Source: JBFLYZ01 sp040756415 | GTDB lineage: Bacteria > Bacteroidota > Bacteroidia > JADZBD01 | Assembly: GCA_040756415.1 (NCBI GenBank) | Contig: JBFLYZ010000088.1 | Coordinates: forward strand, 1-11,037 | Direction: 5' to 3' | Length of the DNA stretch: 11,037 nt | Shown here: in pieces, positions 1 through 6,031 of the stretch | Layout of the letters: every line of letters begins with the position of its first letter | How positions within the stretch are numbered: the stretch's first letter is position 1 | Translations under genes and position numbers: made by a program | Notes under the pieces: model-generated | What the model was told of the DNA's origin: nothing | Seen by the model: the letters and a program-made list of their open reading frames with translations, nothing else | Database searches by the model: none

Positions 1-12
1 GTATAGGGCATA

Positions 13-20
13 TAATTTTG
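13..20 (+). promoter_or_regulatory. Candidate -7 promoter element for the amidase operon
   Basis: The bases TAATTTTG match the Bacteroidota primary sigma -7 consensus TAnnTTTG exactly. They lie 81 nt before the amidase start codon, which would give a leader of about 75 nt. The partner -33 TTG element would fall at or beyond the left edge, so it cannot be checked. An eight-base degenerate motif occurs by chance fairly often. Its placement in the only upstream gap of a long operon is the main support. Confidence 0.4.
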
Positions 21-38
21 TAAGCGGTTCAGTGGCTT

Positions 39-46
39 CAAAACTA
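39..46 (-). promoter_or_regulatory. Candidate divergent -7 promoter element
   Basis: Read on the minus strand the bases are TAGTTTTG, an exact match to the Bacteroidota -7 consensus TAnnTTTG. It would drive a gene to the left of the window on the opposite strand. No TTG lies at the usual 17-23 nt distance upstream; the nearest one on this strand (positions 76-74) is 27 nt away, so the site is only a candidate. A divergent neighbour is plausible for this operon, but that gene is not in the window. Confidence 0.25.
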
Positions 47-89
47 AAAAATAAATGACCGTAAAGCCCTGAGCAACGGAAAAACACCA

Positions 90-101
90 AACAATATTGT
101 T
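90..101. repeat. 12-bp perfect palindrome adjoining the amidase start codon
   Basis: AACAATATTGTT reads identically on both strands and ends one base before the ATG at 102. Such a site could bind a dimeric regulator, or form a very small AU-rich hairpin over the ribosome landing zone. Perfect AT-rich palindromes of this length also arise by chance, and no second copy was noticed in the window. Function is inference only. Confidence 0.4.
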
Positions 102-1355
102 ATGAAAACCTTTATTAAAATTGCTTTGCTCTCCGCAGCGGTTTTTTTATCGGCTTCATTTTCAACAAAAACCAAGCCACCCTTTGGCATCAAAACCGTG
201 GTGATCGATGCCGGTCACGGGGGCAAGGACCCGGGCTGCCATGGCTCTGAGTTCAAGGAAAAGGATATCGCCCTGGCCATTGCGCTGAAGCTGGGCGCGT
301 ACATTGAGAAGTACTGCAAGGACGTGAAAGTGGTGTACACCCGTAAGACCGATGTGTTCGTTGAGCTGAACGAGCGGGCCAACATCGCCAATAAGAACAA
401 GGCCGATCTATTCATCTGCATACACTGTAATTCGGCCTGCAAGCGCGACAAAAAGACCAAGAAGGATATCTGCAACGATGAGGTGTACGGTGCGGAGACC
501 TATGTGATGGGCACCAACAAGCTCGATGCCAACCTATCCGTAGCCCAGCGTGAGAACGCGGCCATCCTGTACGAAGATGACTATAAAAAGAAATACGAAG
601 GCTTCGACCCCGATTCGGACGAGGGTTTTGTTTTCGATAATATCCTGCAAAGCGTAACCATCAATAATAGCCTGAGCTTTGCCGCCAGGGTGCAGAAGAA
701 CTTCAAGGAAAAAGCGGGGCGTGCCGATAAAGGCGTCAAGCAGGCGGGTTTCCTTGTCCTGTGGAAAACATCCATGCCCAGCGTGCTGATCGAGACCGGT
801 TTCCTTACCAATGAGCACGAGCACGATTACCTGGGCGATGAAAAAGGGCAGGATAACATGGCGGCCGCTATCTTCCGCGCTTTCAGGCAATATAAAGACG
901 ACCTGGAGGGGCGCCAGGTGAAATACGATGACGAGATAGAGAACATGAAGCCCTACGTAATGGCTCCCAAGGTCAAAAAGGACAGCACCAAGACCGTAGA
1001 AAGCGACAAAGGCAACCCCGAAATAAAGAAGAACGAGCCGAAAAAGGACAGTGTGACCGTAAAGAAAGAGGAGCCTAAAAAAGATACCCTGAGCGTGGTG
1101 TTCAAGGTGCAGTTCCTCTCTTCTGACAAGCAGATCCCGCTTACGGATGAGAAGTTCAAGGGGATCGAGAACGTTTCAGAGTATAAGATGTTCGCCCAGT
1201 ACAAGTATTGCGCAGGGGAGTTTAAGGAGCCATCGGCCGCCACCAAACTGCAGGATGTGCTGCGCAGCAAAGGCTATAAGGATGCCTTTGTGGTGGCCTT
1301 TAAAGACGGAAAAAGAATTTCCTACAACGATGCCATTAAAATGATAAATGAGTAA
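102..1355 (+). CDS. N-acetylmuramoyl-L-alanine amidase (Amidase_3) with SPOR-like C-terminal domain
   Basis: This is a 417-aa exported peptidoglycan hydrolase that should cleave the bond between N-acetylmuramic acid and L-alanine of the stem peptide, in the periplasm. Residues 1-21 form a signal peptide. The Amidase_3 domain spans about residues 30-265: DAGHGG gives zinc ligand His39, the EKD segment gives Glu53, IHCN gives His108, and IETGF gives catalytic Glu231. Residues about 120-185 form an insertion before the last motif, in the place where AmiC-type enzymes carry a regulatory segment. Residues 283-328 are a Lys/Glu/Pro-rich linker with imperfect PKKD repeats. Residues about 332-417 resemble a SPOR domain (FKVQFLSS, then YKYCAGEF, GYKDAFVV and a DG turn), which in this family targets denuded glycan at division sites. 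It is the first gene of the operon, 30 nt before the MCE gene. The ATG is chosen because the signal peptide begins directly at it. Confidence 0.93.
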   Translation: MKTFIKIALLSAAVFLSASFSTKTKPPFGIKTVVIDAGHGGKDPGCHGSEFKEKDIALAIALKLGAYIEKYCKDVKVVYTRKTDVFVELNERANIANKNKADLFICIHCNSACKRDKKTKKDICNDEVYGAETYVMGTNKLDANLSVAQRENAAILYEDDYKKKYEGFDPDSDEGFVFDNILQSVTINNSLSFAARVQKNFKEKAGRADKGVKQAGFLVLWKTSMPSVLIETGFLTNEHEHDYLGDEKGQDNMAAAIFRAFRQYKDDLEGRQVKYDDEIENMKPYVMAPKVKKDSTKTVESDKGNPEIKKNEPKKDSVTVKKEEPKKDTLSVVFKVQFLSSDKQIPLTDEKFKGIENVSEYKMFAQYKYCAGEFKEPSAATKLQDVLRSKGYKDAFVVAFKDGKRISYNDAIKMINE

Positions 1356-1360
1356 CTTTG
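1353..1360 (+). promoter_or_regulatory. Candidate internal promoter before the MCE gene
   Basis: TAACTTTG matches the Bacteroidota -7 consensus exactly and overlaps the amidase stop codon. It sits 25 nt before the GTG start of the next gene, which would give a leader of roughly 20 nt. No TTG is visible at the usual -33 distance. If active, it would let the MCE gene and those downstream be expressed independently of the amidase. Confidence 0.3.
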
Positions 1361-1385
1361 TCATTTAACAGCACCCACTTATTTT

Positions 1386-2360
1386 GTGAAGATATCCAGA
1401 GAAGCAAAAACGGGGATACTGGTCGTTATCACCATCGCCCTTTTCATTTACGGTTTCAATATGCTGAAGGGCCGGAATATTTTTTCCCCCCAGCGCGACT
1501 ATTACGCCATTTATTCCAGCATTGACGGCCTGGTCGTAAGCAACCCGGTCACCCTGAAAGGCTTTAAGGTGGGACAGGTACGCAAGATCTATTTCCATCC
1601 TGACGGGAGCGGGCGCCTGTTGGTCATGATCAGCATTCACAACGATGATGTTCGCGTCAACGACAGCACCATCGCCAAGATCATCAGCTCCGACCTGCTG
1701 GGATCCAAAGCGGTAGAGCTGCAACTGGGCAACGGGAAAAAAGAGCTGGAAGAAGAGGATACCCTCCGCTCAGGCCTTGACCTGGGTCTGAAAGAGGCCG
1801 TGAACAAGCAGATCGAGCCCATCAAGCGCAAGGCCGAGGAACTGCTTTCCACCATCGATTCGGTTATGACCATCGTACAGAGCATACTTGATAAGGAAGC
1901 CCGCAGCAGCCTCACCGAAAGCTTTGAAAGCGTTAAGACCGCCTTAGGAACACTGGAAAAGACAGCTCTGAAGCTGGATAAGCTGGTAGAAACCGAAGGC
2001 GTAAAGGTATCTATGATACTGACCAAGGTCGACCAGATCACCGGCATGCTGGCAAAGAACAACGAAAAGATCGCCAGCGCGCTGAATAACCTCAACAACA
2101 TTACCGACAGCATAGCCAAATCCAACCTGACCAGCACGATCAACAACACCAACCTGGCCATTGCCAACGCCAATGCCATACTTGAGAAAATCAACAAAGG
2201 CGATGGCACCATAGGCATGATGCTCAACGACAAGAAGCTGTACGAGGACCTGGATGCCGCCTCGAAGAACCTGGCCAGCCTGCTGGCGGATATGGAAAAG
2301 TATCCCGGGCGTTACTTCTCCCTGTTCAGAAAAAAAGACAAACCGCCTAAAAAATCCTGA
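1386..2360 (+). CDS. MlaD/MCE-family lipid-transport protein
   Basis: This 324-aa protein is likely the substrate-binding subunit of an MCE-type phospholipid transporter, anchored in the inner membrane and facing the periplasm. Residues about 9-26 form one transmembrane helix (signal anchor). The MCE beta-barrel domain covers about residues 38-116, with the characteristic DGLVVSNPVTLKGFKVGQV stretch and a closing LLGSKAVEL strand. From about residue 135 to 265 it is a long helical, coiled-coil-like region rich in Leu, Ile, Asn and Lys. The C-terminus has GDGTIGMML, LYEDL and PGRYFSLF motifs, which I recall as shared by Bacteroidota MCE proteins. The start is GTG, supported because it begins the usual MKISRE-type N-terminus just before the helix. 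No permease (MlaE) or ATPase (MlaF) gene is in the window, so partners must be elsewhere. The next gene starts 6 nt downstream. Confidence 0.9.
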   Translation: MKISREAKTGILVVITIALFIYGFNMLKGRNIFSPQRDYYAIYSSIDGLVVSNPVTLKGFKVGQVRKIYFHPDGSGRLLVMISIHNDDVRVNDSTIAKIISSDLLGSKAVELQLGNGKKELEEEDTLRSGLDLGLKEAVNKQIEPIKRKAEELLSTIDSVMTIVQSILDKEARSSLTESFESVKTALGTLEKTALKLDKLVETEGVKVSMILTKVDQITGMLAKNNEKIASALNNLNNITDSIAKSNLTSTINNTNLAIANANAILEKINKGDGTIGMMLNDKKLYEDLDAASKNLASLLADMEKYPGRYFSLFRKKDKPPKKS

Positions 2361-2366
2361 CGCCTG

Positions 2367-3695
2367 ATGGGCCTCTCCAACATCATATTCCTTATCCTGC
2401 TGGTTGGAGCGACTTTATTATTTGTGATCAATGTCCGCAAAGTGCGCAGGAACATCCTGCTGGGCAGAGATGTTGACCGCAGCGACCGTAAGGGCGAGCG
2501 CTGGAAGATCATGACCCTGGTGGCACTGGGCCAAAAGAAAATGTTCGCCCGCCCCCTCCCCGCCCTGCTGCATTTATTCGTTTATGTTGGCTTTGTGCTG
2601 ATCAACATCGAGGTGCTGGAAATGTTCATCGCTGGCACATTCGGCTCGCACCGGGCCTTATCCTTTCTGAACTTCGGTGATTTCAGAATTTACGACTGGA
2701 TGATCGGCTCTTTCGAAATACTGGCCTTCCTGGTCACGTTCGGCTGCGTTGTTTTCCTTCTGCGCAGGAACGTAGTGCACGTGAAAAGGCTGGTGATGAA
2801 AGAGCTGAACGGCTGGCCGAAAATGGATGCCAACATTATTCTTATCTCCGAGATCCTGATCATGGGATCATTGTTCCTGATGAATGCAGCCGAACAGGTT
2901 TCAAATGCCAAATCTGGAATTCTTCCCTTTGCGGGGTGGCCGGGTTGGTTTCCGATAAGCCAATACCTTGCTCCGCTTCTTGACGGATTAAGTTACGACA
3001 CTGTTCATTCTATCGAACGTTTCTGCTGGTGGTTCCACATTGTTGGCGTATTCGCCTTCCTCAATTACCTGGTCATTTCAAAGCACTTCCATATCGTTTT
3101 GTCATTCCCTAATGTATTTTACTCCAACCTCAAACCCAAAGGAGAATTCACCAACCTGCAGAGCGTAACCAACGAGGTAAAGGCCATGCTGGACCCCACG
3201 TTTACGCCCCCCCCTGTCAATCCCGAGCAGCCCATGCGCTTCGGGGCCAAAGACATTTTCGACCTCACCTGGAAGCAATTGCTCGATGCCTATACCTGCA
3301 CCGAATGCGGACGCTGCACAGCCGCCTGCCCGGCCAACCAGACCGGCAAGCTGCTCAGTCCGCGCAAGATCATGATGGATACCCGCGACCGCATGGAGAT
3401 CGTGGGAAAGAACATAGACAGGAACGGAAAATTTGTGGATGACGGCAAAGCGCTGTTCGGGGATCATATACTGGCCGAGGAGATCTGGGCCTGCACCAGT
3501 TGTAACGCCTGCGTGCAGGAATGCCCGGTGAACATCGACCCGCTTTCCATCATCATTGACATACGAAGGTTCCTCGTTATGGAGCAGAGTGCCGCACCGG
3601 GCGAACTGAACCTGATGTTCACTAATGTAGAAAATAACGGTGCGCCCTGGCAGTTCTCTCCTGCCGACCGCCTGAACTGGGCCCACGAAAACTAA
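2367..3695 (+). CDS. Membrane-bound 4Fe-4S ferredoxin-type oxidoreductase subunit (HdrD/EtfD N-terminal-like)
   Basis: This 442-aa protein has about five hydrophobic helices (around residues 4-22, 66-88, 110-132, 156-175 and 219-238) followed by a cytoplasmic two-cluster ferredoxin domain. Cluster ligands are Cys311/314/317/321 and Cys376/379/382/386, each CxxCxxCxxxCP. Histidines in or near helices (His69, His214, His224, His240, His242) could bind haem b as in NarI-like membrane subunits, but this is inference. It probably passes electrons between a soluble donor and the quinone pool. It lacks the CCG domains that complete HdrD, GlpC or EtfD-type enzymes; these are supplied by the gene at 4493-5278. 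A run of eight C at 3207-3214 encodes Pro residues in the linker before the ferredoxin domain. The stop codon overlaps the next start by 1 nt (TAATG), which indicates translational coupling. Confidence 0.88.
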   Translation: MGLSNIIFLILLVGATLLFVINVRKVRRNILLGRDVDRSDRKGERWKIMTLVALGQKKMFARPLPALLHLFVYVGFVLINIEVLEMFIAGTFGSHRALSFLNFGDFRIYDWMIGSFEILAFLVTFGCVVFLLRRNVVHVKRLVMKELNGWPKMDANIILISEILIMGSLFLMNAAEQVSNAKSGILPFAGWPGWFPISQYLAPLLDGLSYDTVHSIERFCWWFHIVGVFAFLNYLVISKHFHIVLSFPNVFYSNLKPKGEFTNLQSVTNEVKAMLDPTFTPPPVNPEQPMRFGAKDIFDLTWKQLLDAYTCTECGRCTAACPANQTGKLLSPRKIMMDTRDRMEIVGKNIDRNGKFVDDGKALFGDHILAEEIWACTSCNACVQECPVNIDPLSIIIDIRRFLVMEQSAAPGELNLMFTNVENNGAPWQFSPADRLNWAHEN

Positions 3696-4063
3696 TGTTA
3701 AGGATCAGCCATATCGACCACCTCAATTTCTTCGTCAAAAACCTTGACGAGAGCGTAAAATTCTACTGTAAGGTATTCGGGCTGGAAGAAAAGGAATCGG
3801 GCACTGCTACTTATGGACCGTATAAGATCATCGGCCGGGATAAAGTGCACTTATGCATTTACGAGAAACCCGATCTGAATATCGGTGAAGGCGTCAACCA
3901 TTTTGGATTTAACATTTCTAATTTTGATGAAATACTGGCGCATTGTAAAAAAGAAAATATTCCGCACTATGAATACAACTGGGAAAAGTCGCGTTCGGTT
4001 TATATCGAGGACCCGAACGGCTACGAAATAGAGCTCAGCGAGATCCAGGGCGGAGGATTATAA
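3695..4063 (+). CDS. VOC superfamily (glyoxalase/dioxygenase fold) protein
   Basis: This 122-aa single-domain protein has two beta-alpha-beta-beta-beta modules of the vicinal oxygen chelate fold. The first opens with HIDHLNFFVKNL and the second with VNHFGFNIS. Candidate metal ligands are His9, His69 and Glu113 of the closing DPNGYEIEL motif, so the metal site appears intact. Family members include glyoxalase I, epimerases, dioxygenases and resistance proteins; the substrate cannot be told from sequence. It overlaps the stop codon of the preceding membrane iron-sulfur gene by 1 nt and is followed 10 nt later by the HAD-like gene. Co-transcription with the redox genes is likely, but a functional link is unproven. 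Confidence 0.85.
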   Translation: MLRISHIDHLNFFVKNLDESVKFYCKVFGLEEKESGTATYGPYKIIGRDKVHLCIYEKPDLNIGEGVNHFGFNISNFDEILAHCKKENIPHYEYNWEKSRSVYIEDPNGYEIELSEIQGGGL

Positions 4064-4073
4064 ATTCACACAT

Positions 4074-4496
4074 ATGGCAGACAAACATCTTATCCAGGTA
4101 GAGCAGGACGGCCGGAAACTAAGCCCCAAGCTTCCTGCTCACATCAAGAACTTTCTCATCGATATCGATGGCACCGTGGGCGATGATATCCCCAACGAGG
4201 AACCCGAGCGCATGGAAGACGCGGCCTTTTATCCCGATGCCCTCGAGAAGGTCAACCAGTGGTACGATGAAGGACATATCATCACCTTCTTTACATCGCG
4301 TACGGAGAAAGAGCGTGCGGTGACCGAGCGCTGGCTGAAAAAATGCGGGTTTAAATACCACGGCCTGCTCATGGGCAAGCCGCGGGGCGGTAATTACCAC
4401 TGGATCGATAATCATATTGTACGGGCTACGCGCTACAATGGTAAATTTACTGATCTGGTGGAAAAGAAGGAAACCGTACAGGTATTCGGAGAATGA
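4074..4496 (+). CDS. Small HAD-fold phosphatase-like protein
   Basis: This 140-aa protein has the HAD motifs in order: LIDIDGT at residues 28-34 (nucleophile Asp30, acid/base Asp32), FFTSRTE at 72-78 (motif II Ser/Thr), the GKPRGGN segment with Lys102, and WIDNH at 110-114 with Asp112 as a probable Mg ligand. Length and spacing indicate a core domain with at most a very small cap, as in the 5'(3')-deoxyribonucleotidase or polynucleotide-phosphatase-like groups. From memory, close relatives in Bacteroidota are often labelled 'phosphoheptose isomerase', but I see no SIS fold or sugar-isomerase motif, so that name is not supported. The substrate is unknown. Its stop overlaps the start of the CCG-domain gene by 4 nt (ATGA), so the two are very probably translationally coupled. 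Confidence 0.85.
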   Translation: MADKHLIQVEQDGRKLSPKLPAHIKNFLIDIDGTVGDDIPNEEPERMEDAAFYPDALEKVNQWYDEGHIITFFTSRTEKERAVTERWLKKCGFKYHGLLMGKPRGGNYHWIDNHIVRATRYNGKFTDLVEKKETVQVFGE

Positions 4497-5278
4497 GCAT
4501 TCAGGTAAAAACAATGGCCGATTATGCTGCGTCTGGCGAAACGCCCGATATCCTTTTTTGGGTAGGCTGTGCCGGCAGCTTTGACGAGCGCGCAAAAAAG
4601 ATCACCAAAGCCATTGTTCGCATACTGAACCATGTGGGAATGAAATTTGCAGTATTGGGGACGGAAGAAAGCTGCTCGGGCGAGCCGGCCAAACGCGCGG
4701 GGAATGAATTCCTCTTCCAGATGCAGGCAATGAACAATATTACCACCCTCAATGGTTACGCTGTCAAAAAGATCGTAACCGGCTGTCCGCATTGCTTCAA
4801 CACACTGAAGAACGAATATCCGTCACTGGGCGGCACTTACGAGGTCATCCATCACACCCAATTGGTACAGCAACTGATCGACCAGGGCAAGCTCAAGGTA
4901 CATGGAGGCAGCTTCAAGGGCAAGAAGATCACCTTCCACGATCCCTGCTACCTGGGAAGAGGAAACGATGTTTACGAGGCGCCTCGGGAGGTCATACAAA
5001 AGCTGGATGTGGAACTGGCCGAAATGAAGCGCAGCCGTGAAAAAGGCTTTTGCTGCGGGGCCGGGGGCGCGCAGATGTTCAAGGAGGCCGAGAAAGGGAA
5101 CAAGGAGGTCAATATCGAGCGTTCGGAAGAAGCATTGGCCCTTAAGCCAGATGTGATCGCCACCGGCTGCCCTTTCTGCATGACCATGATGACCGATGGG
5201 GTGAAACACTTCAACAAGGAACAGCAAACCAGGGTTCTGGATGTAGCCGAACTGATCGCCAACGCCAATGACCTCTAG
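4493..5278 (+). CDS. (Fe-S)-binding protein with two CCG domains (HdrB/LldE-like)
   Basis: This 261-aa soluble protein contains two cysteine-rich CCG domains. Domain 1 has Cys26 (VGCAG), Cys61 (ESCSGEP, where Ser60 and Ser62 flank a single Cys instead of the full CCG), then Cys98 and Cys101 (GCPHC). Domain 2 has Cys152 (DPCYLGR), Cys187-Cys188 (CCGAGG), then Cys226 and Cys229 (GCPFC). Such domains bind unusual iron-sulfur clusters in heterodisulfide reductase B, glycolate and lactate oxidase subunits and EtfD. The complete second domain suggests the noncubane-type cluster sits there. The expected partner is the membrane ferredoxin protein encoded at 2367-3695; together they total about 700 residues, the size of fused EtfD/FadF-type enzymes. 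The start is fixed by the ATGA overlap with the HAD gene. Confidence 0.9.
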   Translation: MSIQVKTMADYAASGETPDILFWVGCAGSFDERAKKITKAIVRILNHVGMKFAVLGTEESCSGEPAKRAGNEFLFQMQAMNNITTLNGYAVKKIVTGCPHCFNTLKNEYPSLGGTYEVIHHTQLVQQLIDQGKLKVHGGSFKGKKITFHDPCYLGRGNDVYEAPREVIQKLDVELAEMKRSREKGFCCGAGGAQMFKEAEKGNKEVNIERSEEALALKPDVIATGCPFCMTMMTDGVKHFNKEQQTRVLDVAELIANANDL

Positions 5279-5281
5279 AAC

Positions 5282-5770
5282 ATGAAAACGCATAAAGAAC
5301 TCTCACCGCTCACCAAAGTATGGATCTATCAATCCAGCCGCGAGCTGAATGCTGAACAGGTAAAGGTATTCGGTGAGTTGGCGGAGACCTTTGTCCAGAA
5401 CTGGACATCGCACGGCAAGCCGGTGAACGGCTCCATCGAGCTGTTCCATGATCGCTTTATCGTCTTGTTCGTTGATGAGCAGGATGAGCAAAGCTGCGGA
5501 AGGAGCGTGGACGCATCGGTGCGTTTCATCAAAGAGCTGGAGCAGGAGCTGAACGTTACGCTGCTCGACCGCATGCTGGTGGCCTATAAAGAAGGCGAAA
5601 CGATCGTTTCGTGCGCGCTGGCTGAGTTTGAAAAGCTGATAGAAAGCGGCAAAGTGAATAAGAATACCATCGTATTCAACAACACCATTCATTCCATTAA
5701 GGAGTTTGAAACGGCATGGCAGGTGCCGCTTAGCCAAAGCTGGCACAACCGCCTGCTGCCGGTTAAGTAA
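5282..5770 (+). CDS. Conserved Bacteroidota protein of unknown function (often labelled ABC transporter ATPase)
   Basis: This 162-aa protein is the last gene of the operon, 3 nt after the CCG gene. Relatives in Bacteroidota are, from memory, often annotated 'ABC transporter ATPase', but no Walker A (GxxxxGK[ST]), ABC signature or Walker B is visible, and it is far shorter than an ATPase domain. It has no signal peptide and no membrane segment, so it is likely cytoplasmic. Recognisable features are an N-terminal KVWIYQSSREL strand-helix start, a hydrophobic FIVLFVDEQDEQ strand near residues 59-70, a SCGRSVDASVRFI segment at 71-83, and a TIVFNNTIHSIKEF segment near 128-141. Conservation next to the redox genes suggests an accessory role, but nothing in the sequence identifies it. 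Confidence 0.8.
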   Translation: MKTHKELSPLTKVWIYQSSRELNAEQVKVFGELAETFVQNWTSHGKPVNGSIELFHDRFIVLFVDEQDEQSCGRSVDASVRFIKELEQELNVTLLDRMLVAYKEGETIVSCALAEFEKLIESGKVNKNTIVFNNTIHSIKEFETAWQVPLSQSWHNRLLPVK

Positions 5771-5803
5771 AAAAACGCCTGCCGTCACCCCTGCCGGCAG
5801 GCG
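5769..5803 (-). terminator. Strong GC hairpin with U-tract on the - strand
   Basis: CGCCTGCCG (5776-5784) and CGGCAGGCG (5795-5803) form a perfect 9-bp stem with a 10-nt loop. On the minus strand the stem is followed by seven consecutive U (complement of A 5769-5775), which is the classic intrinsic terminator layout. On the plus strand it is followed by CTCCTATC, not a U-tract, so it would be a weaker stop for the operon ending at 5770. It lies between convergent genes and may serve the methyltransferase transcript with a roughly 230-nt 3' tail. Confidence 0.6.
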
Positions 5804-6004
5804 CTCCTATCAACCAAACCAACCGCACAAACCATCTTTTATATTTTAGCCGTCATCCGCTGGTCGAATGCCGATGATTACATTCGCAAGCCGGCCGGGC
5901 GGACAGCGGCTCCCGCTTTCAGGCATCGTAAAAACATTTTGGGGTGAGAGCCCAGTTTAACGCAAAGGAAGAAAAAAGGTTACAGAATTATCCCGCCTTA
6001 AAAC

Positions 6005-6028
6005 GGCCGTGAGTAAGAAAAACCGGCC
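6005..6028 (-). terminator. Weak hairpin just after the methyltransferase stop
   Basis: GGCCG (6005-6009) pairs with CGGCC (6024-6028) around a 14-nt loop. On the minus strand it is followed by G and a run of four U. It begins four bases after the methyltransferase stop codon. The short stem and short U-run make it a poor terminator; the hairpin at 5776-5803 is the better candidate. Confidence 0.2.
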
Positions 6029-6031
6029 TGA

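Noticed and set aside
1380..1386. TATTTTG just before the MCE start as a promoter element
   Set aside because: It is one base short of the TAnnTTTG spacing and overlaps the GTG start codon itself.
1637..2233. 198-aa Ser/Leu-rich open frame on the minus strand
   Set aside because: It mirrors the coiled-coil region of the MCE protein. Its low-complexity composition is that expected from the antisense of Lys/Asn/Ile-rich codons.
5303..5788. 161-aa open frame on the minus strand opposite the last operon gene
   Set aside because: The plus-strand gene fits the operon spacing and a conserved family. The antisense frame runs across the strong hairpin and shows no motif.
5865..5886. Inverted repeat CGAATG / CATTCG with a 10-nt loop in the convergent gap
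   Set aside because: The six-base stem is short, has no U-tract on either side, and is expected by chance in a gap of this size.
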